The notes under the pieces were generated by a model. That model ran no database searches. It was given only the letters and a program-made list of their open reading frames with translations, and had not been told where the DNA came from. DNA of 64,000 nucleotides, taken from the NCBI GenBank assembly GCA_015067725.1, contig SVLX01000001.1:45047-109046 (forward strand), written 5' to 3'. Made by a program: the position numbers and the translations under genes. This DNA is from Oscillospiraceae bacterium. Lineage in GTDB: Bacteria; Bacillota; Clostridia; Oscillospirales; Oscillospiraceae. Positions 7,928 through 17,361 of this stretch are shown piece after piece (within the stretch, counting starts at the first letter, position 1; the number at the start of each line of letters is the position of its first letter).

Positions 7928-8450
7928 CTATGCTGTCTTTGGAATAATCAAGTGATTTCCCAACCGACCGGTTTGGATTTTATGATGCAGTTTCATTATG
8001 TTGTAGGCCATGCTAACCAGATTCCATTCCGCAGTAACATTTGCTTTGCTCTGTAGCATGAATCGTCTGAAATTCATGTCCTCTTTGACAACTGCAAATA
8101 CGCCCTCAGCCTGAATTGAGCGATTGATCCGGAGCAGAATTTTTTCCTCTGTGGAAGTCTTCTCCTTCATGGTCTGGTGTTGCTTTGCGAAATACTGCGA
8201 TACGTTCAGCCGCCTTACTCTGTCCTCCAGCAAGATTTTGTCCGGTTTCTTTTGGCGGATACACCTTCCCTTATCCGGACATCCTTTGCAGTCAGAGCAT
8301 CCGTATATCGTTACTTCCTGCACGTAACCTGTTTCAGATTTTCTGCTCTATCTTTGTTCCGCCAATGAATACCGCAGATTCCTCAAAGGATATTTCTCCA
8401 TGCTCCACCAACGACTGTACCATTTGGTTTAATAAATCTTCTATGCATTA
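7928..8450 (-). pseudogene. IS1182-type transposase remnant with internal deletion
   Basis: Two transposase fragments in different frames. Positions 7928-8323 encode the C-terminal end (CSDCKGCPDKGRC cysteines, then RSIQAEGVFAVVKEDM and AYNIMKLHHKIQ), classical for IS1182/DUF772-DDE transposases. Upstream on the same strand, about 8340-8450, a second frame reads LVEHGEISFEESAVFIGGTK, the family's mid-N-terminal block. The DDE core between them is missing, so the element lost an internal section and is dead. No second terminal repeat was found on the far side. Confidence 0.8.
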
Positions 8451-8683
8451 GTCATGGAAGAGCGGATATTATATCCTATTTGCAACGCGAATATATCATA
8501 TGGCAATGCGGTATATCATATCGCATCAGGGATTATCCTCGAAAAGAACAGCAAATTGCGGTACAATACCGGCAGAAAAAGCCGTGCAGGACTCTCTGCG
8601 GCTTGATTATCGTTAAAACCCACAAAAATCACCCCTGGAAATTGTAAAAACCGGAGAAAAATGCGTACGCGCCCAAAATAGGA

Positions 8684-8712
8684 TTGAAAAATCTTCCCGT
8701 CTGGGTTATACT
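8684..8712 (+). promoter_or_regulatory. Promoter of the alpha-glucan uptake operon
   Basis: TTGAAA and TATACT separated by exactly 17 nt. Predicted transcription start is near 8719, 11 nt before the palindromic operator. Confidence 0.8.
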
Positions 8713-8729
8713 TTATAGGTAAGTGGAGA

Positions 8730-8743
8730 TGGAAACGTTTCCA
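8730..8743 (+). promoter_or_regulatory. LacI/CcpA-type operator
   Basis: TGGAAACGTTTCCA, a perfect 14-bp palindrome with the central CG typical of LacI-GalR family sites, placed just downstream of the predicted transcription start, where bound repressor blocks elongation. The LacI-family gene in the same cluster is the likely ligand; CcpA binding (cre-like sequence) is an alternative. Confidence 0.75.
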
Positions 8744-8789
8744 ATAATCTTACCCCTCTGGGGAAACATCTTTTAGGAGGAAAAATTCA

Positions 8790-10088
8790 ATGAAGAAGAT
8801 CATCGCTCTGTTGCTGGCCTGCCTCATGGTCATGTGCCTGTTTGCCGGCTGCAACAACAACACCCCCAGCGCCGAAGGCGGCTCCGTTTACTACCTGAAC
8901 TTCAAGCCCGAAGCTGAGCAGGCTTGGCTGGATCTGGCTGCCACCTACACCGAGCAGACCGGTGTTGAGGTCAAGATCGTCACCGCCGCTTCCGGCTCCT
9001 ACTCCGACACCCTGACCGCTGAGATGGGCAAGGCTGATGCCCCCACCCTGTTCCAGTGCGGCAACCAGCAGGGTCTCATCGACTGGGATGAGTACTGCCT
9101 GGACCTGACCGATACCAAGGTCGTCAAGGAAATGACCACCGACGACTTCAACCTCTACAATGAGGCTGGCGAGCTGAAGGCCATCGGCTACTGCTATGAG
9201 TGCTTCGGCATCATCGTCAACAAGGCTCTGCTGGCTGAAGCCGGCTACAGCATCGAGGACATCAAGGACTTCGCTTCCCTGAAGGCCATCGCTGAGGACA
9301 TCCACGCCAACGCTGAGACTCTGGGCTTTGACGCTTTCACCTCCTCCGGTCTGGACAGTTCTTCCTCCTGGAGATTCTCCGGTCACCTGGCCAATATGCC
9401 TCTGTTCTATGAGTGCCGCGACAATGGTGTCACCGAGCAGCCCGCTGAGCTGACCGGCGCTTACCTGGAGAACTTCAAGAATATCTGGGATCTGTACATC
9501 AACAACTCCGCCACCGCTCCCGCTGACCTGACCAGCGCCACCGGCGACCAGGCTCTGGAAGAGTTCGGCAAGGGCAAGGCTGTCTTCTATCAGAACGGCT
9601 CCTGGGAATTCGCCAACCTCTGCACCGACGAGACCAAGGGCTATATGCTCAATGCCGAAGACCTGACCATGATCCCCATCTACTGCGGTGTTGAGGGTGA
9701 AGAAGATGCCGGTCTGTGCTCCGGTACCGAGAACTGCTGGGCCGTTAACAGCAAGGCTTCCAAGGAAGACATTCAGGCTACCCTGGACTTCATGTACTGG
9801 GTCGTCACCTCCGACGAGGGCACCCAGATGATGGCCGATAACCTGGGCCCCATCCCCTTCAAGAGCGCCAAGACCCCCGAGAACTCCTTCTTCGCCGCCG
9901 CCAACGAGTATACCACTGCCGGTAACTATGTTGTGACCTGGGCCTTCAACTGGACGCCCAACGTGGACGACTGGAGAGCCGGTGTCGTCTCCGCTCTGGC
10001 CGCCTACTCCGCCGGTACCGGTGAGTGGACCGCTGTTGAGGAAGCCTTCGTCAATGGCTGGGCTTATCAGTATGCCAACCAGGGCTAA
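8790..10088 (+). CDS. Carbohydrate ABC transporter substrate-binding lipoprotein
   Basis: A 432-residue family-1 extracellular solute-binding protein. It starts MKKIIALLLACLMVMCLFAGC, a lipoprotein signal with the acyl-cysteine at residue 21 that tethers it outside the membrane. The body shows the sugar-binding-protein pattern: KALLAEAGYS, FGKGKAVFYQNGSWEFA near residue 265, then a tryptophan-rich C-terminal lobe. Two MalF/MalG-type permeases, a LacI regulator, a glucanotransferase and a phosphorylase follow, so malto-oligosaccharides or other alpha-glucans are the likely ligand (inference). No ATPase is in the operon; a shared MsmX-type ATPase elsewhere is expected. Confidence 0.9.
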   Translation: MKKIIALLLACLMVMCLFAGCNNNTPSAEGGSVYYLNFKPEAEQAWLDLAATYTEQTGVEVKIVTAASGSYSDTLTAEMGKADAPTLFQCGNQQGLIDWDEYCLDLTDTKVVKEMTTDDFNLYNEAGELKAIGYCYECFGIIVNKALLAEAGYSIEDIKDFASLKAIAEDIHANAETLGFDAFTSSGLDSSSSWRFSGHLANMPLFYECRDNGVTEQPAELTGAYLENFKNIWDLYINNSATAPADLTSATGDQALEEFGKGKAVFYQNGSWEFANLCTDETKGYMLNAEDLTMIPIYCGVEGEEDAGLCSGTENCWAVNSKASKEDIQATLDFMYWVVTSDEGTQMMADNLGPIPFKSAKTPENSFFAAANEYTTAGNYVVTWAFNWTPNVDDWRAGVVSALAAYSAGTGEWTAVEEAFVNGWAYQYANQG

Positions 10089-10122
10089 TACTCCCTAAAA
10101 CCGAATCACCTGCTTTAAGCCT

Positions 10123-10154
10123 CCGGGGTGGGCCAATGCCCGCCCCGGTTTTTG
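10123..10154 (+). terminator. Intercistronic terminator/attenuator
   Basis: CCGGGGTGGGC pairs with GCCCGCCCCGG around a CAAT loop, then TTTTTG. Sited between the binding-protein and permease genes, it would cut transcription after the binding protein and make it more abundant than the membrane subunits. Confidence 0.85.
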
Positions 10155-10163
10155 TTCACGCTA

Positions 10164-10227
10164 CAGGGCATATGGCTTCCCCCCGAAGTCGCTTCTCCCC
10201 CTTTCCGGGAGCAAGCCCTATGCCCTG
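10164..10227 (+). promoter_or_regulatory. Long intercistronic hairpin before the permease gene
   Basis: CAGGGCATATGGCTT pairs with AAGCCCTATGCCCTG (one mismatch) around a 34-nt loop. It ends 13 nt before the AAGAGAGGGA ribosome site of the next gene and may stabilise the distal mRNA or modulate translation. Confidence 0.6.
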
Positions 10228-10256
10228 CAAATCCATTTGAAAGAGAGGGATGCCCC

Positions 10257-11255
10257 TTGGCAAAAAAGAGAAAGTCCAGCGACAGTTCCACCGTCAACAG
10301 TAACCTCGTCCGCAGACCCATCCGGAAGTGGTTCCCACTGTTCGTCCTGCCGACCCTCGCCTGCTTCTTTGTCGGCTTCATCTGGCCCTTCCTGGAAGGC
10401 ATTTACCTGTCCTTCTGCAAATTCAACCTGGCAAAAGATGCCCACTGGGTGGGGATAAGCAACTATCAGAAGATTTTTGAGAGCCTGAAAGCACTGGATT
10501 ATGCCCAGATTTGGGAAGAAAGCGGCCTGTGGGGTACCATCACCGCCACCGTCCGGGGCAATGACTTCACCAACGCTTTCGTCAATACTACCCTCTTTGC
10601 CATCGTCTCGATCGTCCTCATCAATGTCATCGCTTTTGCCATCGCCTATGCCCTGACCCGGAAGTTTGCCGGTGCCAATATCTTCCGCACCGTCTTCTTC
10701 ATGCCCAACCTCATCGGCGGTCTGGTGCTGGGTTATATCTGGAGCATGATTTTTGAGGGCATCCTCAAGTCCGCCGGGATGCAGTCTCTGGTGCTCAATT
10801 CCACTTATGGCTTCTGGGCGCTGGTGATTCTGGTGGCATGGCAACAGATTGGCTATATGATGATCATCTATATTGCCGGTCTGCAGGCTGTCCCCGAGGA
10901 TATGCTGGAGGCCGCCCGGATTGACGGCGCAAATGGCTGGCAGACCCTCTTTAAGGTCATTATCCCCAATGTGATGCCCTCCATCACCATTTGTATGTTC
11001 CTGACCCTGACCAACTCCTTCAAACTCTTCGACCAGAATATGGCCCTGACCGGTGGCGCACCCACGGTCACTCTGGCCACAGGTCAGTCCATGGGCACCA
11101 CGGAGCTTCTGGCCCTGAATATCAAGTCCACCTATGAGCGCAATGCCAATTTCCATGGTGTTGCCCAGGCTAAGGCTGTCATCTTCTTTATTCTGGTGGC
11201 CGTCCTTGCTCTGGCTCAGCTCTCCGCCACCCGGAAGAAGGAGGTACAGCAGTAA
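10257..11255 (+). CDS. Sugar ABC transporter permease (MalF-like)
   Basis: A 332-residue permease with six predicted helices and the ATPase-docking EAA loop EAARIDGANGWQTLFKVIIP. The start is TTG at 10257, placed correctly behind AAGAGAGGGA; the longer frame from 10128 would run through the terminator and hairpin and encodes an unlikely N-terminus. It pairs with the second permease whose ATG overlaps its stop by 1 nt. It acts in the membrane as half of the sugar channel. Confidence 0.88.
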   Translation: MAKKRKSSDSSTVNSNLVRRPIRKWFPLFVLPTLACFFVGFIWPFLEGIYLSFCKFNLAKDAHWVGISNYQKIFESLKALDYAQIWEESGLWGTITATVRGNDFTNAFVNTTLFAIVSIVLINVIAFAIAYALTRKFAGANIFRTVFFMPNLIGGLVLGYIWSMIFEGILKSAGMQSLVLNSTYGFWALVILVAWQQIGYMMIIYIAGLQAVPEDMLEAARIDGANGWQTLFKVIIPNVMPSITICMFLTLTNSFKLFDQNMALTGGAPTVTLATGQSMGTTELLALNIKSTYERNANFHGVAQAKAVIFFILVAVLALAQLSATRKKEVQQ

Positions 11256-12124
11256 TGAAGAAGTCCCTCAACCTGTCCGCCCCCCGGAAGTATTCCCCCT
11301 GGAGCATGGTGCTGACCATTTTCTTCGTGGTCTTCAGTATTGCTTGGCTGTACCCTGTGGTGCTGGTGCTCATTAACTCTTTCCGGACCAATGGCGCAAT
11401 CAATACCGATGTCTTCGGTATGCCCACCGCCGAGACCTTCATGGGGCTTAAGAACTACATCAACGGCGCAACCGTTGGTAACTATCCCTTCCTGTCTGCG
11501 GTGCTCTATAGTGTCATCATTACGGTGCTGTCCACCTTCCTGATTCTCCTGTTCACCGCCATGACCGCATGGTATATTGCCCGGGTGGACTCTCCCTTTG
11601 CCCGGTTCTTCTATATGCTGTGTGTATTCTCCATGATTGTCCCCTTCCAGATGGTCATGTATCCTCTGGTCAGCATCACCGATACCACCCGCCTCAATAC
11701 CCCCTGGACCATTCCCGTGGTCTATCTGGGCTTCGGCGCAGGTCTGGCCATCTTCATGTTCGTCGGTTTCATCAAGGGTCTGCCGCTGGAGGTGGAGGAA
11801 GCAGCCGCCATTGACGGCTGCGGTCCCGTGCGCACCTATTTCAGTGTGGTTCTGCCCATGCTGAAGCCCACCATGATTTCCGTGGGCATTCTGGAGCTGA
11901 TGTGGGTCTGGAATGACTATCTGCTGCCCTATCTGGTTCTGGACCGGACCTCTTATGCAACAATCCCCATCTATATCCAGATGCTCCAGGGCGACCGGGG
12001 TCATGTGGATTTGGGCGCAACCATGGCCATTATTCTCCTGGCCATTCTCCCTGTGATCATTGCCTATATGTTCTGTCAGAAGTACATCATCAAGGGCGTG
12101 GCTGCCGGCGCGGTCAAGGGCTGA
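11255..12124 (+). CDS. Sugar ABC transporter permease (MalG-like)
   Basis: A 289-residue second permease subunit. Six helices are visible, and the EAA motif is EVEEAAAIDGCGPVRTYFSV. The TAATG overlap with the upstream gene, preceded by GAAGGAGG, indicates translational coupling and equal stoichiometry. It completes the transmembrane part of the alpha-glucan importer. Confidence 0.88.
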   Translation: MKKSLNLSAPRKYSPWSMVLTIFFVVFSIAWLYPVVLVLINSFRTNGAINTDVFGMPTAETFMGLKNYINGATVGNYPFLSAVLYSVIITVLSTFLILLFTAMTAWYIARVDSPFARFFYMLCVFSMIVPFQMVMYPLVSITDTTRLNTPWTIPVVYLGFGAGLAIFMFVGFIKGLPLEVEEAAAIDGCGPVRTYFSVVLPMLKPTMISVGILELMWVWNDYLLPYLVLDRTSYATIPIYIQMLQGDRGHVDLGATMAIILLAILPVIIAYMFCQKYIIKGVAAGAVKG

Positions 12125-12139
12125 TGGTGTATCCCCGTG

Positions 12140-12184
12140 CCCGGTGGGAAGTACCCGCAAGGACTTCCCGCCGGGAATCTTTTC
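12140..12184 (+). terminator. Terminator after the sugar permease genes
   Basis: A 13-nt stem (CCCGGTGGGAAGT with ACTTCCCGCCGGG, one mismatch) and 10-nt loop, then AATCTTTT. It separates the transporter from the regulator and enzymes. Confidence 0.75.
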
Positions 12185-12273
12185 CCTAAGCCCAGCCCGT
12201 ACCGAAAAAACGCACAAAATGGCGGCGTTTTCCCGGTTTTATTGGGCTATAATGGAGAAATCCAACAATAATC

Positions 12274-12300
12274 TTGACATTTAACCCAAAATCGTATACC
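12274..12300 (+). promoter_or_regulatory. Possible promoter for lacI-malQ-glgP
   Basis: TTGACA with TATACC 15 nt later, 57 nt before the regulator. The spacing is short. An alternative -10 (TATAAT at 12248-12253) lacks a good -35. Either would restart transcription after the terminator. Confidence 0.4.
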
Positions 12301-12356
12301 CTGAATACTGGCGCAGCCTCTTTAATGGCCCGCGCAACAGTGAGGAGGGACTTGTT

Positions 12357-13376
12357 TTGACCATCAAGGACCTGGCCGCACAGACCGGGTACTCCGTGGG
12401 GACCATCTCCCGGGTACTCAATGACCGGCCCAATGTCAGCAGCAAAGCCAGAGAAGCCATTCTGGCTGCTGTAGAAGCCTCCGGGTTTCAACTGAACATC
12501 AACGCCAAACAGTTAAAGCAACAGCAGACCGATACCATTCTGGTGCTGGTCAAGGGCAGCGGCAATGAGCTGTTCGGCTCCCTGCTGGAAACCATTCAGC
12601 GCCGAATCATGGCCACCCGCTACCCATTGGTGGTGGACTACATGGACGAAGACCGCAACGAGGTACAGCGGGCACTGCAACTCTTCCGGGAGAAGAAGCC
12701 CAGAGGAATCCTGTTTCTGGGTGGCAACAAAGACAACTTCACCCATGGCTTCAGCCAAATCACCGTCCCATGCGTCATGGTCACCAGTGATGCCTCCGGT
12801 CTGCCCCATTCCAATCTCTCCAGTGTGGTCTCCGATGACCGGCTCGGTGCGAATCTGGCTATCCGACATCTGCTGGATTTAGGTCACCGCCACATTGGCG
12901 TCATTGGCGGTTCGCAGGCAACTTCCGACACCAGCCGCCTGCGTTATCTGGGCTGTCTGGATGCTTTTCGGGACAGTGGTCTACATTTTGACGAGGCCGC
13001 AGACTACCGCTGGGGCAGATTCTCCTACGCCGACGGCTACCAGGCGGCAGCGGAACTTTTGCGCCAGCCAAACCCTCCAACTGCCATCTTCGCCATGGCA
13101 GATGTGATGGCCATTGGCGCAATCCGGGCCATTCGGGATGCCGGACTCCGGGTGCCAGAGGATGTTTCCGTGGTGGGTTATGACGGACTTGTTCTGGGGG
13201 AATACTTTGTCCCCAAGCTGGCCACCATTTGCCAGAACGTGGAACTTCTGGCAGACCGTTCCGTTGACCTGCTTTTATCCCAAGTTGATCATTCCGGTGC
13301 GCCTCAGCATGAGACTGTACCGGTCACCATACGCGCTGCGGAAAGCGCACAGCCCCCAACAGTAAGGAGTGAATGA
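12357..13376 (+). CDS. LacI-family transcriptional regulator
   Basis: A 339-residue repressor. It has an N-terminal LacI helix-turn-helix ([21 protein letters not shown]) and hinge helix, then a periplasmic-binding-protein-like sensor domain ending [11 protein letters not shown]. The start is TTG at 12357 with GAGGAGGGA at ideal spacing. Its natural target is the perfect palindrome at 8730-8743 upstream of the transporter (inference), so a sugar inducer would release both uptake and degradation genes. Its stop overlaps the malQ start region. Confidence 0.9.
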   Translation: MTIKDLAAQTGYSVGTISRVLNDRPNVSSKAREAILAAVEASGFQLNINAKQLKQQQTDTILVLVKGSGNELFGSLLETIQRRIMATRYPLVVDYMDEDRNEVQRALQLFREKKPRGILFLGGNKDNFTHGFSQITVPCVMVTSDASGLPHSNLSSVVSDDRLGANLAIRHLLDLGHRHIGVIGGSQATSDTSRLRYLGCLDAFRDSGLHFDEAADYRWGRFSYADGYQAAAELLRQPNPPTAIFAMADVMAIGAIRAIRDAGLRVPEDVSVVGYDGLVLGEYFVPKLATICQNVELLADRSVDLLLSQVDHSGAPQHETVPVTIRAAESAQPPTVRSE

Positions 13377-13378
13377 TT

Positions 13379-14857
13379 ATGCGCGCAAGCGGTATTCTGA
13401 TGCACATTTCTTCCCTGCCCAGCCCTTATGGTATTGGAACCATGGGCAAGCAGGCTTATGCTTTCGTAGACTTTTTGAAGCAGTCCGGCCAGAAATACTG
13501 GCAGGTTCTGCCCTTAAACCCCACCGGTTATGGCGACTCCCCCTATCAGTCCTTCTCCACCTTTGCCGGAAACCACTATCTGATTGATCTGGATTTGCTG
13601 GTGGAAGAGGCCCTCCTGCGGAAAGAGGAGATTGACTCCCTCCCCTGGGGCGAGGAAACCGACCGGGTGGATTTCGGCGCCATGTTCCAGCACCGAACAA
13701 AAGTTCTGTATCAGGCTTATGAACGTTTCCTGGGTATGCCCAACAAAGCTTTCCAGCAGTTCATTCAGCAGAATCAGGACTGGTTGCCGGACTACGGCCT
13801 GTATATGGCCCTGAAAGATCACTTCCCCGGCACAAGCTGGCAGAATTGGCCCGATGGCCTGCGCCTGCGTCAGGCTGAGACTATGCAGGAATACCGGGAG
13901 AAACTGAAGTATAAGATTGTCTTCCAGTATTTCCTGCAGTTTAAGTTCCGCCAGCAGTGGGACCGTCTCCGTGCCTATGCCAACGGTGCGGGAATCCGAA
14001 TCATTGGCGATGTGCCCATTTATGTCCCGCTGGATTCTGCCGATGTCTGGGCCAACCATTCTTTGTTCCAGTTGGATGAACACCGCCGCCCGGAGATGGT
14101 GGCCGGTGTCCCCCCCGATGCCTTCACCGCCGACGGTCAGCTCTGGGGGAACCCCCTGTACAACTGGCAGCGTCTGGAGGAGACAGACTATGACTGGTGG
14201 CTCCGCCGTCTGGGTGCCGCCGCAAAGATGTATGACGTCATCCGCTTTGACCACTTCCGGGGCTTTGAAAGCTACTGGGCAGTAAAAGCCGGTGAGCCCA
14301 CCGCCAGAGACGGTCAGTGGGTCAAAGGTCCCGGGATGGCCTTTATCGGCGCAGTCAAGGCCCGTTTCCCCGAAATGGCCTTCATCGCCGAAGATTTGGG
14401 CTACCTGACCGATGAAGTGCGCCAGCTTCTGGCCGAATCCGGCTATCCCGGCATGAAGGTGCTGGAGTTTGCCTTTGACAGCCGTGAGCCCAGCAACTAT
14501 CTGCCCCACTGCTATACTCCCCACTCCGTCTGCTACACCGGCACCCATGACAACCAGACCCTGCGCCAGTGGTTTGATGAGGCCGGGGAAGACGTGGTCG
14601 CCTATGCCAAAGAGTACATGGGCCTGAGTGACGAGGAGGGCTATATCTGGGGCACAATCCGCTGTGGCATGGCTTCTGTCTCTCAGCTCTTTGTGGCACA
14701 GATGCAGGACTATCTGGAACTGGGCGCACGGGGCAGAATGAATGCCCCCGGCTCTCTGGCCGGCGGAAACTGGACCTGGCGGGCAGAACACGGCGTATTT
14801 ACCGAAGAACTGGCCCGGAAGATTTACGCCATGACCCGGTGCTTTGACCGACTGTAA
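13379..14857 (+). CDS. malQ: 4-alpha-glucanotransferase (amylomaltase)
   Basis: A GH77 enzyme of 492 residues that transfers maltodextrin segments and releases glucose, making longer chains for phosphorolysis. It begins RASGILMHISSLPSPYGIGT, a strongly conserved family opening. Catalytic blocks are visible: VIRFDHFRGF with the nucleophile aspartate, AEDLGYLT with the acid/base glutamate, and TGTHDNQT. ATG at 13379 is 9 nt after AGGAG; the in-frame ATG at 13373, overlapping the lacI stop, is an alternative but is only 3 nt away. It works with the phosphorylase downstream in the cytosol. Confidence 0.93.
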   Translation: MRASGILMHISSLPSPYGIGTMGKQAYAFVDFLKQSGQKYWQVLPLNPTGYGDSPYQSFSTFAGNHYLIDLDLLVEEALLRKEEIDSLPWGEETDRVDFGAMFQHRTKVLYQAYERFLGMPNKAFQQFIQQNQDWLPDYGLYMALKDHFPGTSWQNWPDGLRLRQAETMQEYREKLKYKIVFQYFLQFKFRQQWDRLRAYANGAGIRIIGDVPIYVPLDSADVWANHSLFQLDEHRRPEMVAGVPPDAFTADGQLWGNPLYNWQRLEETDYDWWLRRLGAAAKMYDVIRFDHFRGFESYWAVKAGEPTARDGQWVKGPGMAFIGAVKARFPEMAFIAEDLGYLTDEVRQLLAESGYPGMKVLEFAFDSREPSNYLPHCYTPHSVCYTGTHDNQTLRQWFDEAGEDVVAYAKEYMGLSDEEGYIWGTIRCGMASVSQLFVAQMQDYLELGARGRMNAPGSLAGGNWTWRAEHGVFTEELARKIYAMTRCFDRL

Positions 14858-14916
14858 CGCAACAATCCCGGACGGAATCCGTCCGTTACCCTTTCAAGCG
14901 AGGAGAATCATTTTCT

Positions 14917-17250
14917 ATGCATATCAACTGTCAACACATCCTGCAAATTACCGAAGCTCAGCTCCGCTATGAGCATGACGTGACCCTTCGTGAGGCCAGC
15001 CCGCAGGCCCTCCACGAGGCACTGTCCAAGGCCGTGATGATGTCCATCAGCGAGGCTTGGGGCGAGAGCAAGCGCAACCGTATGCACCGCCGCAAGGCCT
15101 GCTACTTCTCTGCCGAGTACCTGATTGGTCGTCTGGTCTACAGTAACCTCTATAATTTGGGCATTCTCGATGAGCTGAAGCAGACTTTCCTGGCCGCCGG
15201 TGCTGACCTGTCCTGTCTGGAGGAGATTGAGGACGCCGCTCTGGGCAATGGTGGCCTGGGTCGTCTGGCTGCCTGTTTCCTGGACTCCGCCGCCTCCTGC
15301 AACCTGCCGCTATCCGGTTATGGTTTGCGGTATCGGTTCGGCCTGTTCAAGCAGCGGTTCGATGAAAATGGCAACCAGAAGGAGGCTGCCGACGACTGGA
15401 GCAAGTATGGCGATCCCTGGTCCTACCGCCGGTATAACCACACCGTAAAAATCCAGTTCCCTGACCACACCGTTCTGGCTGTGCCCTATGACGTCCCCAT
15501 CATTGGTTATGGCACCAAGAATATCGGCACGCTCCGTCTGTGGCAGTGCGAGGCCGAGGAAGAGCTGGACTTTGATGCCTTCAACGCCCAGGACTACCAG
15601 AGAGCGCTGGCCGCCAAGAACGAGGCCGAAGACATCACCCGTGTCCTGTACCCCAATGACTCCACCTGGGAAGGTAAGCGGCTGAGAGTGAAGCAGCAGT
15701 ATGTGCTGTCCTCCGCCTCTTTGCAGGATATCCTCCGGGTCTACAAGGTGAACCACGGCACAGACATGAGCCGCTTTGCCGACTTTGTGGCCATTCAGCT
15801 CAATGACACCCACCCCGCCATGTCCATCCCCGAGCTGATTCGTCTGCTGATGGCTGAGGGCATGACCTTTGAGCAGGGCTTTGACATTGCCCAGCGCACC
15901 TTCTCTTACACCAATCATACCATCATGACCGAGGCACTGGAGAAATGGAACATGGATTTGCTCCGCTCCGTGGTGCCGGAAATCTGCGACATCATCACCC
16001 GCATTGACAACAAGCTCAAGAGCGAGCATCCCGGTCTGTATATCCTGAAGGACAATACTGCCCACATGGCTTATATGTCCGTATATGTGGCCAGCTATGT
16101 CAATGGTGTGGCGGAGATTCACTCCCAGATTCTGAAAGATGACCTGTTCCACCAGTGGTACCAGGTTTTCCCCGAGCGATTCCAGAACAAGACCAACGGC
16201 ATTACCCCCCGTCGTTGGCTGGGTCTGTGCAACCCCGAACTGACCCGGATGATCAAATATCGGGTAGGTGGTGACTTCCTGACCCATCTGGAGAAGCTGG
16301 AGCTGTTGAAGTCCCAGATCGATGACGATATGGTGCGCCAGTTCAATGCCATCAAGCACAGCAAGAAGGTGGCTCTGGCCGCCGTCATTGAGCGGTGTGA
16401 GGGCATCTCCATCAACCCCGACTTCATCTTTGATGTTCAGGTCAAGCGTCTCCATGAATACAAGCGGCAGCTCATGAATGCCCTGTCTGTAGTGGACATC
16501 TACTTCCGGATTAAGGATGGTCAGCTCCCCGACTTCCATCCCACAGTCTTCATCTTCGGCGCAAAGTCCGCCCCCGGCTATGACCGGGCCAAGACCATCA
16601 TCCGCTACATCAACCGCATTGCCCGAATGATCAACAACGATGCCAGCGTCCGGGATAAGCTGAAGGTGGTCTTCGTGCAGAACTACAACTGCTCCTATGC
16701 CGAGCATATCATCCCCGCCGCCGACATCTCCGAGCAGATTTCCCCCGCCGGCACAGAGGCCTCCGGCACAGGCAACATGAAGCTGATGCTCAATGGTGCC
16801 GTGACTCTGGGCACCATGGACGGCGCAAACGTGGAAATCGTCCGGGAGGCTGGGCTGGAGAACAACTATATCTTCGGCGCCTCCGTTCCCGAGTTGGCAT
16901 CCATCCGGGATACCTACTGGGCCCGGAACATCTATGATGCAGACCCCTTCCTCCGCAGAGCCATCAACACGCTGGTGGACGGCACTGTCCCCACCGATGA
17001 CCAGCAAAGAGAACTGTTCTCCTCCCTGCTGGATGGCGCATCCTGGCATCGGCCTGACCACTATTTCATTCTGAAGGACTATCAGTCCTATCTGGAGACC
17101 AAACTGCGGGCCAACCGGGACTATGCCGGCCGGCTCGCCTTCGGTCGCAAGTGCCTGATGAATGTGGCCTCCGCCGGTAAATTCTCCTCTGACCGGACAA
17201 TCCGGCAGTATGCCAGCGAGATTTGGCATGTGGAGCCTCAGCAGCCCTGA
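14917..17250 (+). CDS. glgP: Glycogen/maltodextrin phosphorylase
   Basis: A 777-residue GT35 phosphorylase, slightly shorter than typical glycogen phosphorylases. It cleaves alpha-1,4-glucans with phosphate to glucose-1-phosphate. The pyridoxal-phosphate lysine lies in EASGTGNMKLMLNG. Upstream blocks such as EDAALGNGGLGRLAACF and VQVKRLHEYKRQ are family hallmarks. It follows malQ by 59 nt and completes the pathway from imported oligosaccharide to glucose-1-phosphate. Confidence 0.95.
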   Translation: MHINCQHILQITEAQLRYEHDVTLREASPQALHEALSKAVMMSISEAWGESKRNRMHRRKACYFSAEYLIGRLVYSNLYNLGILDELKQTFLAAGADLSCLEEIEDAALGNGGLGRLAACFLDSAASCNLPLSGYGLRYRFGLFKQRFDENGNQKEAADDWSKYGDPWSYRRYNHTVKIQFPDHTVLAVPYDVPIIGYGTKNIGTLRLWQCEAEEELDFDAFNAQDYQRALAAKNEAEDITRVLYPNDSTWEGKRLRVKQQYVLSSASLQDILRVYKVNHGTDMSRFADFVAIQLNDTHPAMSIPELIRLLMAEGMTFEQGFDIAQRTFSYTNHTIMTEALEKWNMDLLRSVVPEICDIITRIDNKLKSEHPGLYILKDNTAHMAYMSVYVASYVNGVAEIHSQILKDDLFHQWYQVFPERFQNKTNGITPRRWLGLCNPELTRMIKYRVGGDFLTHLEKLELLKSQIDDDMVRQFNAIKHSKKVALAAVIERCEGISINPDFIFDVQVKRLHEYKRQLMNALSVVDIYFRIKDGQLPDFHPTVFIFGAKSAPGYDRAKTIIRYINRIARMINNDASVRDKLKVVFVQNYNCSYAEHIIPAADISEQISPAGTEASGTGNMKLMLNGAVTLGTMDGANVEIVREAGLENNYIFGASVPELASIRDTYWARNIYDADPFLRRAINTLVDGTVPTDDQQRELFSSLLDGASWHRPDHYFILKDYQSYLETKLRANRDYAGRLAFGRKCLMNVASAGKFSSDRTIRQYASEIWHVEPQQP

Positions 17251-17274
17251 TTTAACGCAACAACAAAATCACTT

Positions 17275-17318
17275 GACCCCTCACGATTGAGCTTCTCTGC
17301 CAACCGTGAGGGGTCTTT
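17275..17318. terminator. Terminator between convergent genes
   Basis: GACCCCTCACG pairs with CGTGAGGGGTC around a 19-nt loop, then TTTCC. It closes the alpha-glucan operon. Confidence 0.8.
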
Positions 17319-17361
17319 CCGTTCTGCGTTATCCAGTTTCTCGCAACAAAGGAAATGCGCC

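Larger units (their letters stand above)
8451..8789 (+). other. Intergenic stretch with promoter and operator near its end
   Basis: The first 230 nt show short direct ATATCATAT-type repeats and no supportable gene; they may be the ruined end of the insertion sequence. The last 110 nt hold the alpha-glucan operon promoter, a palindromic operator and a TTTTAGGAGGAAAA ribosome site. Confidence 0.5.

Noticed and set aside
15310..17229. A 639-codon minus-strand frame opposite glgP
   Set aside because: It is antisense to a full-length phosphorylase with all family motifs; no start signal.
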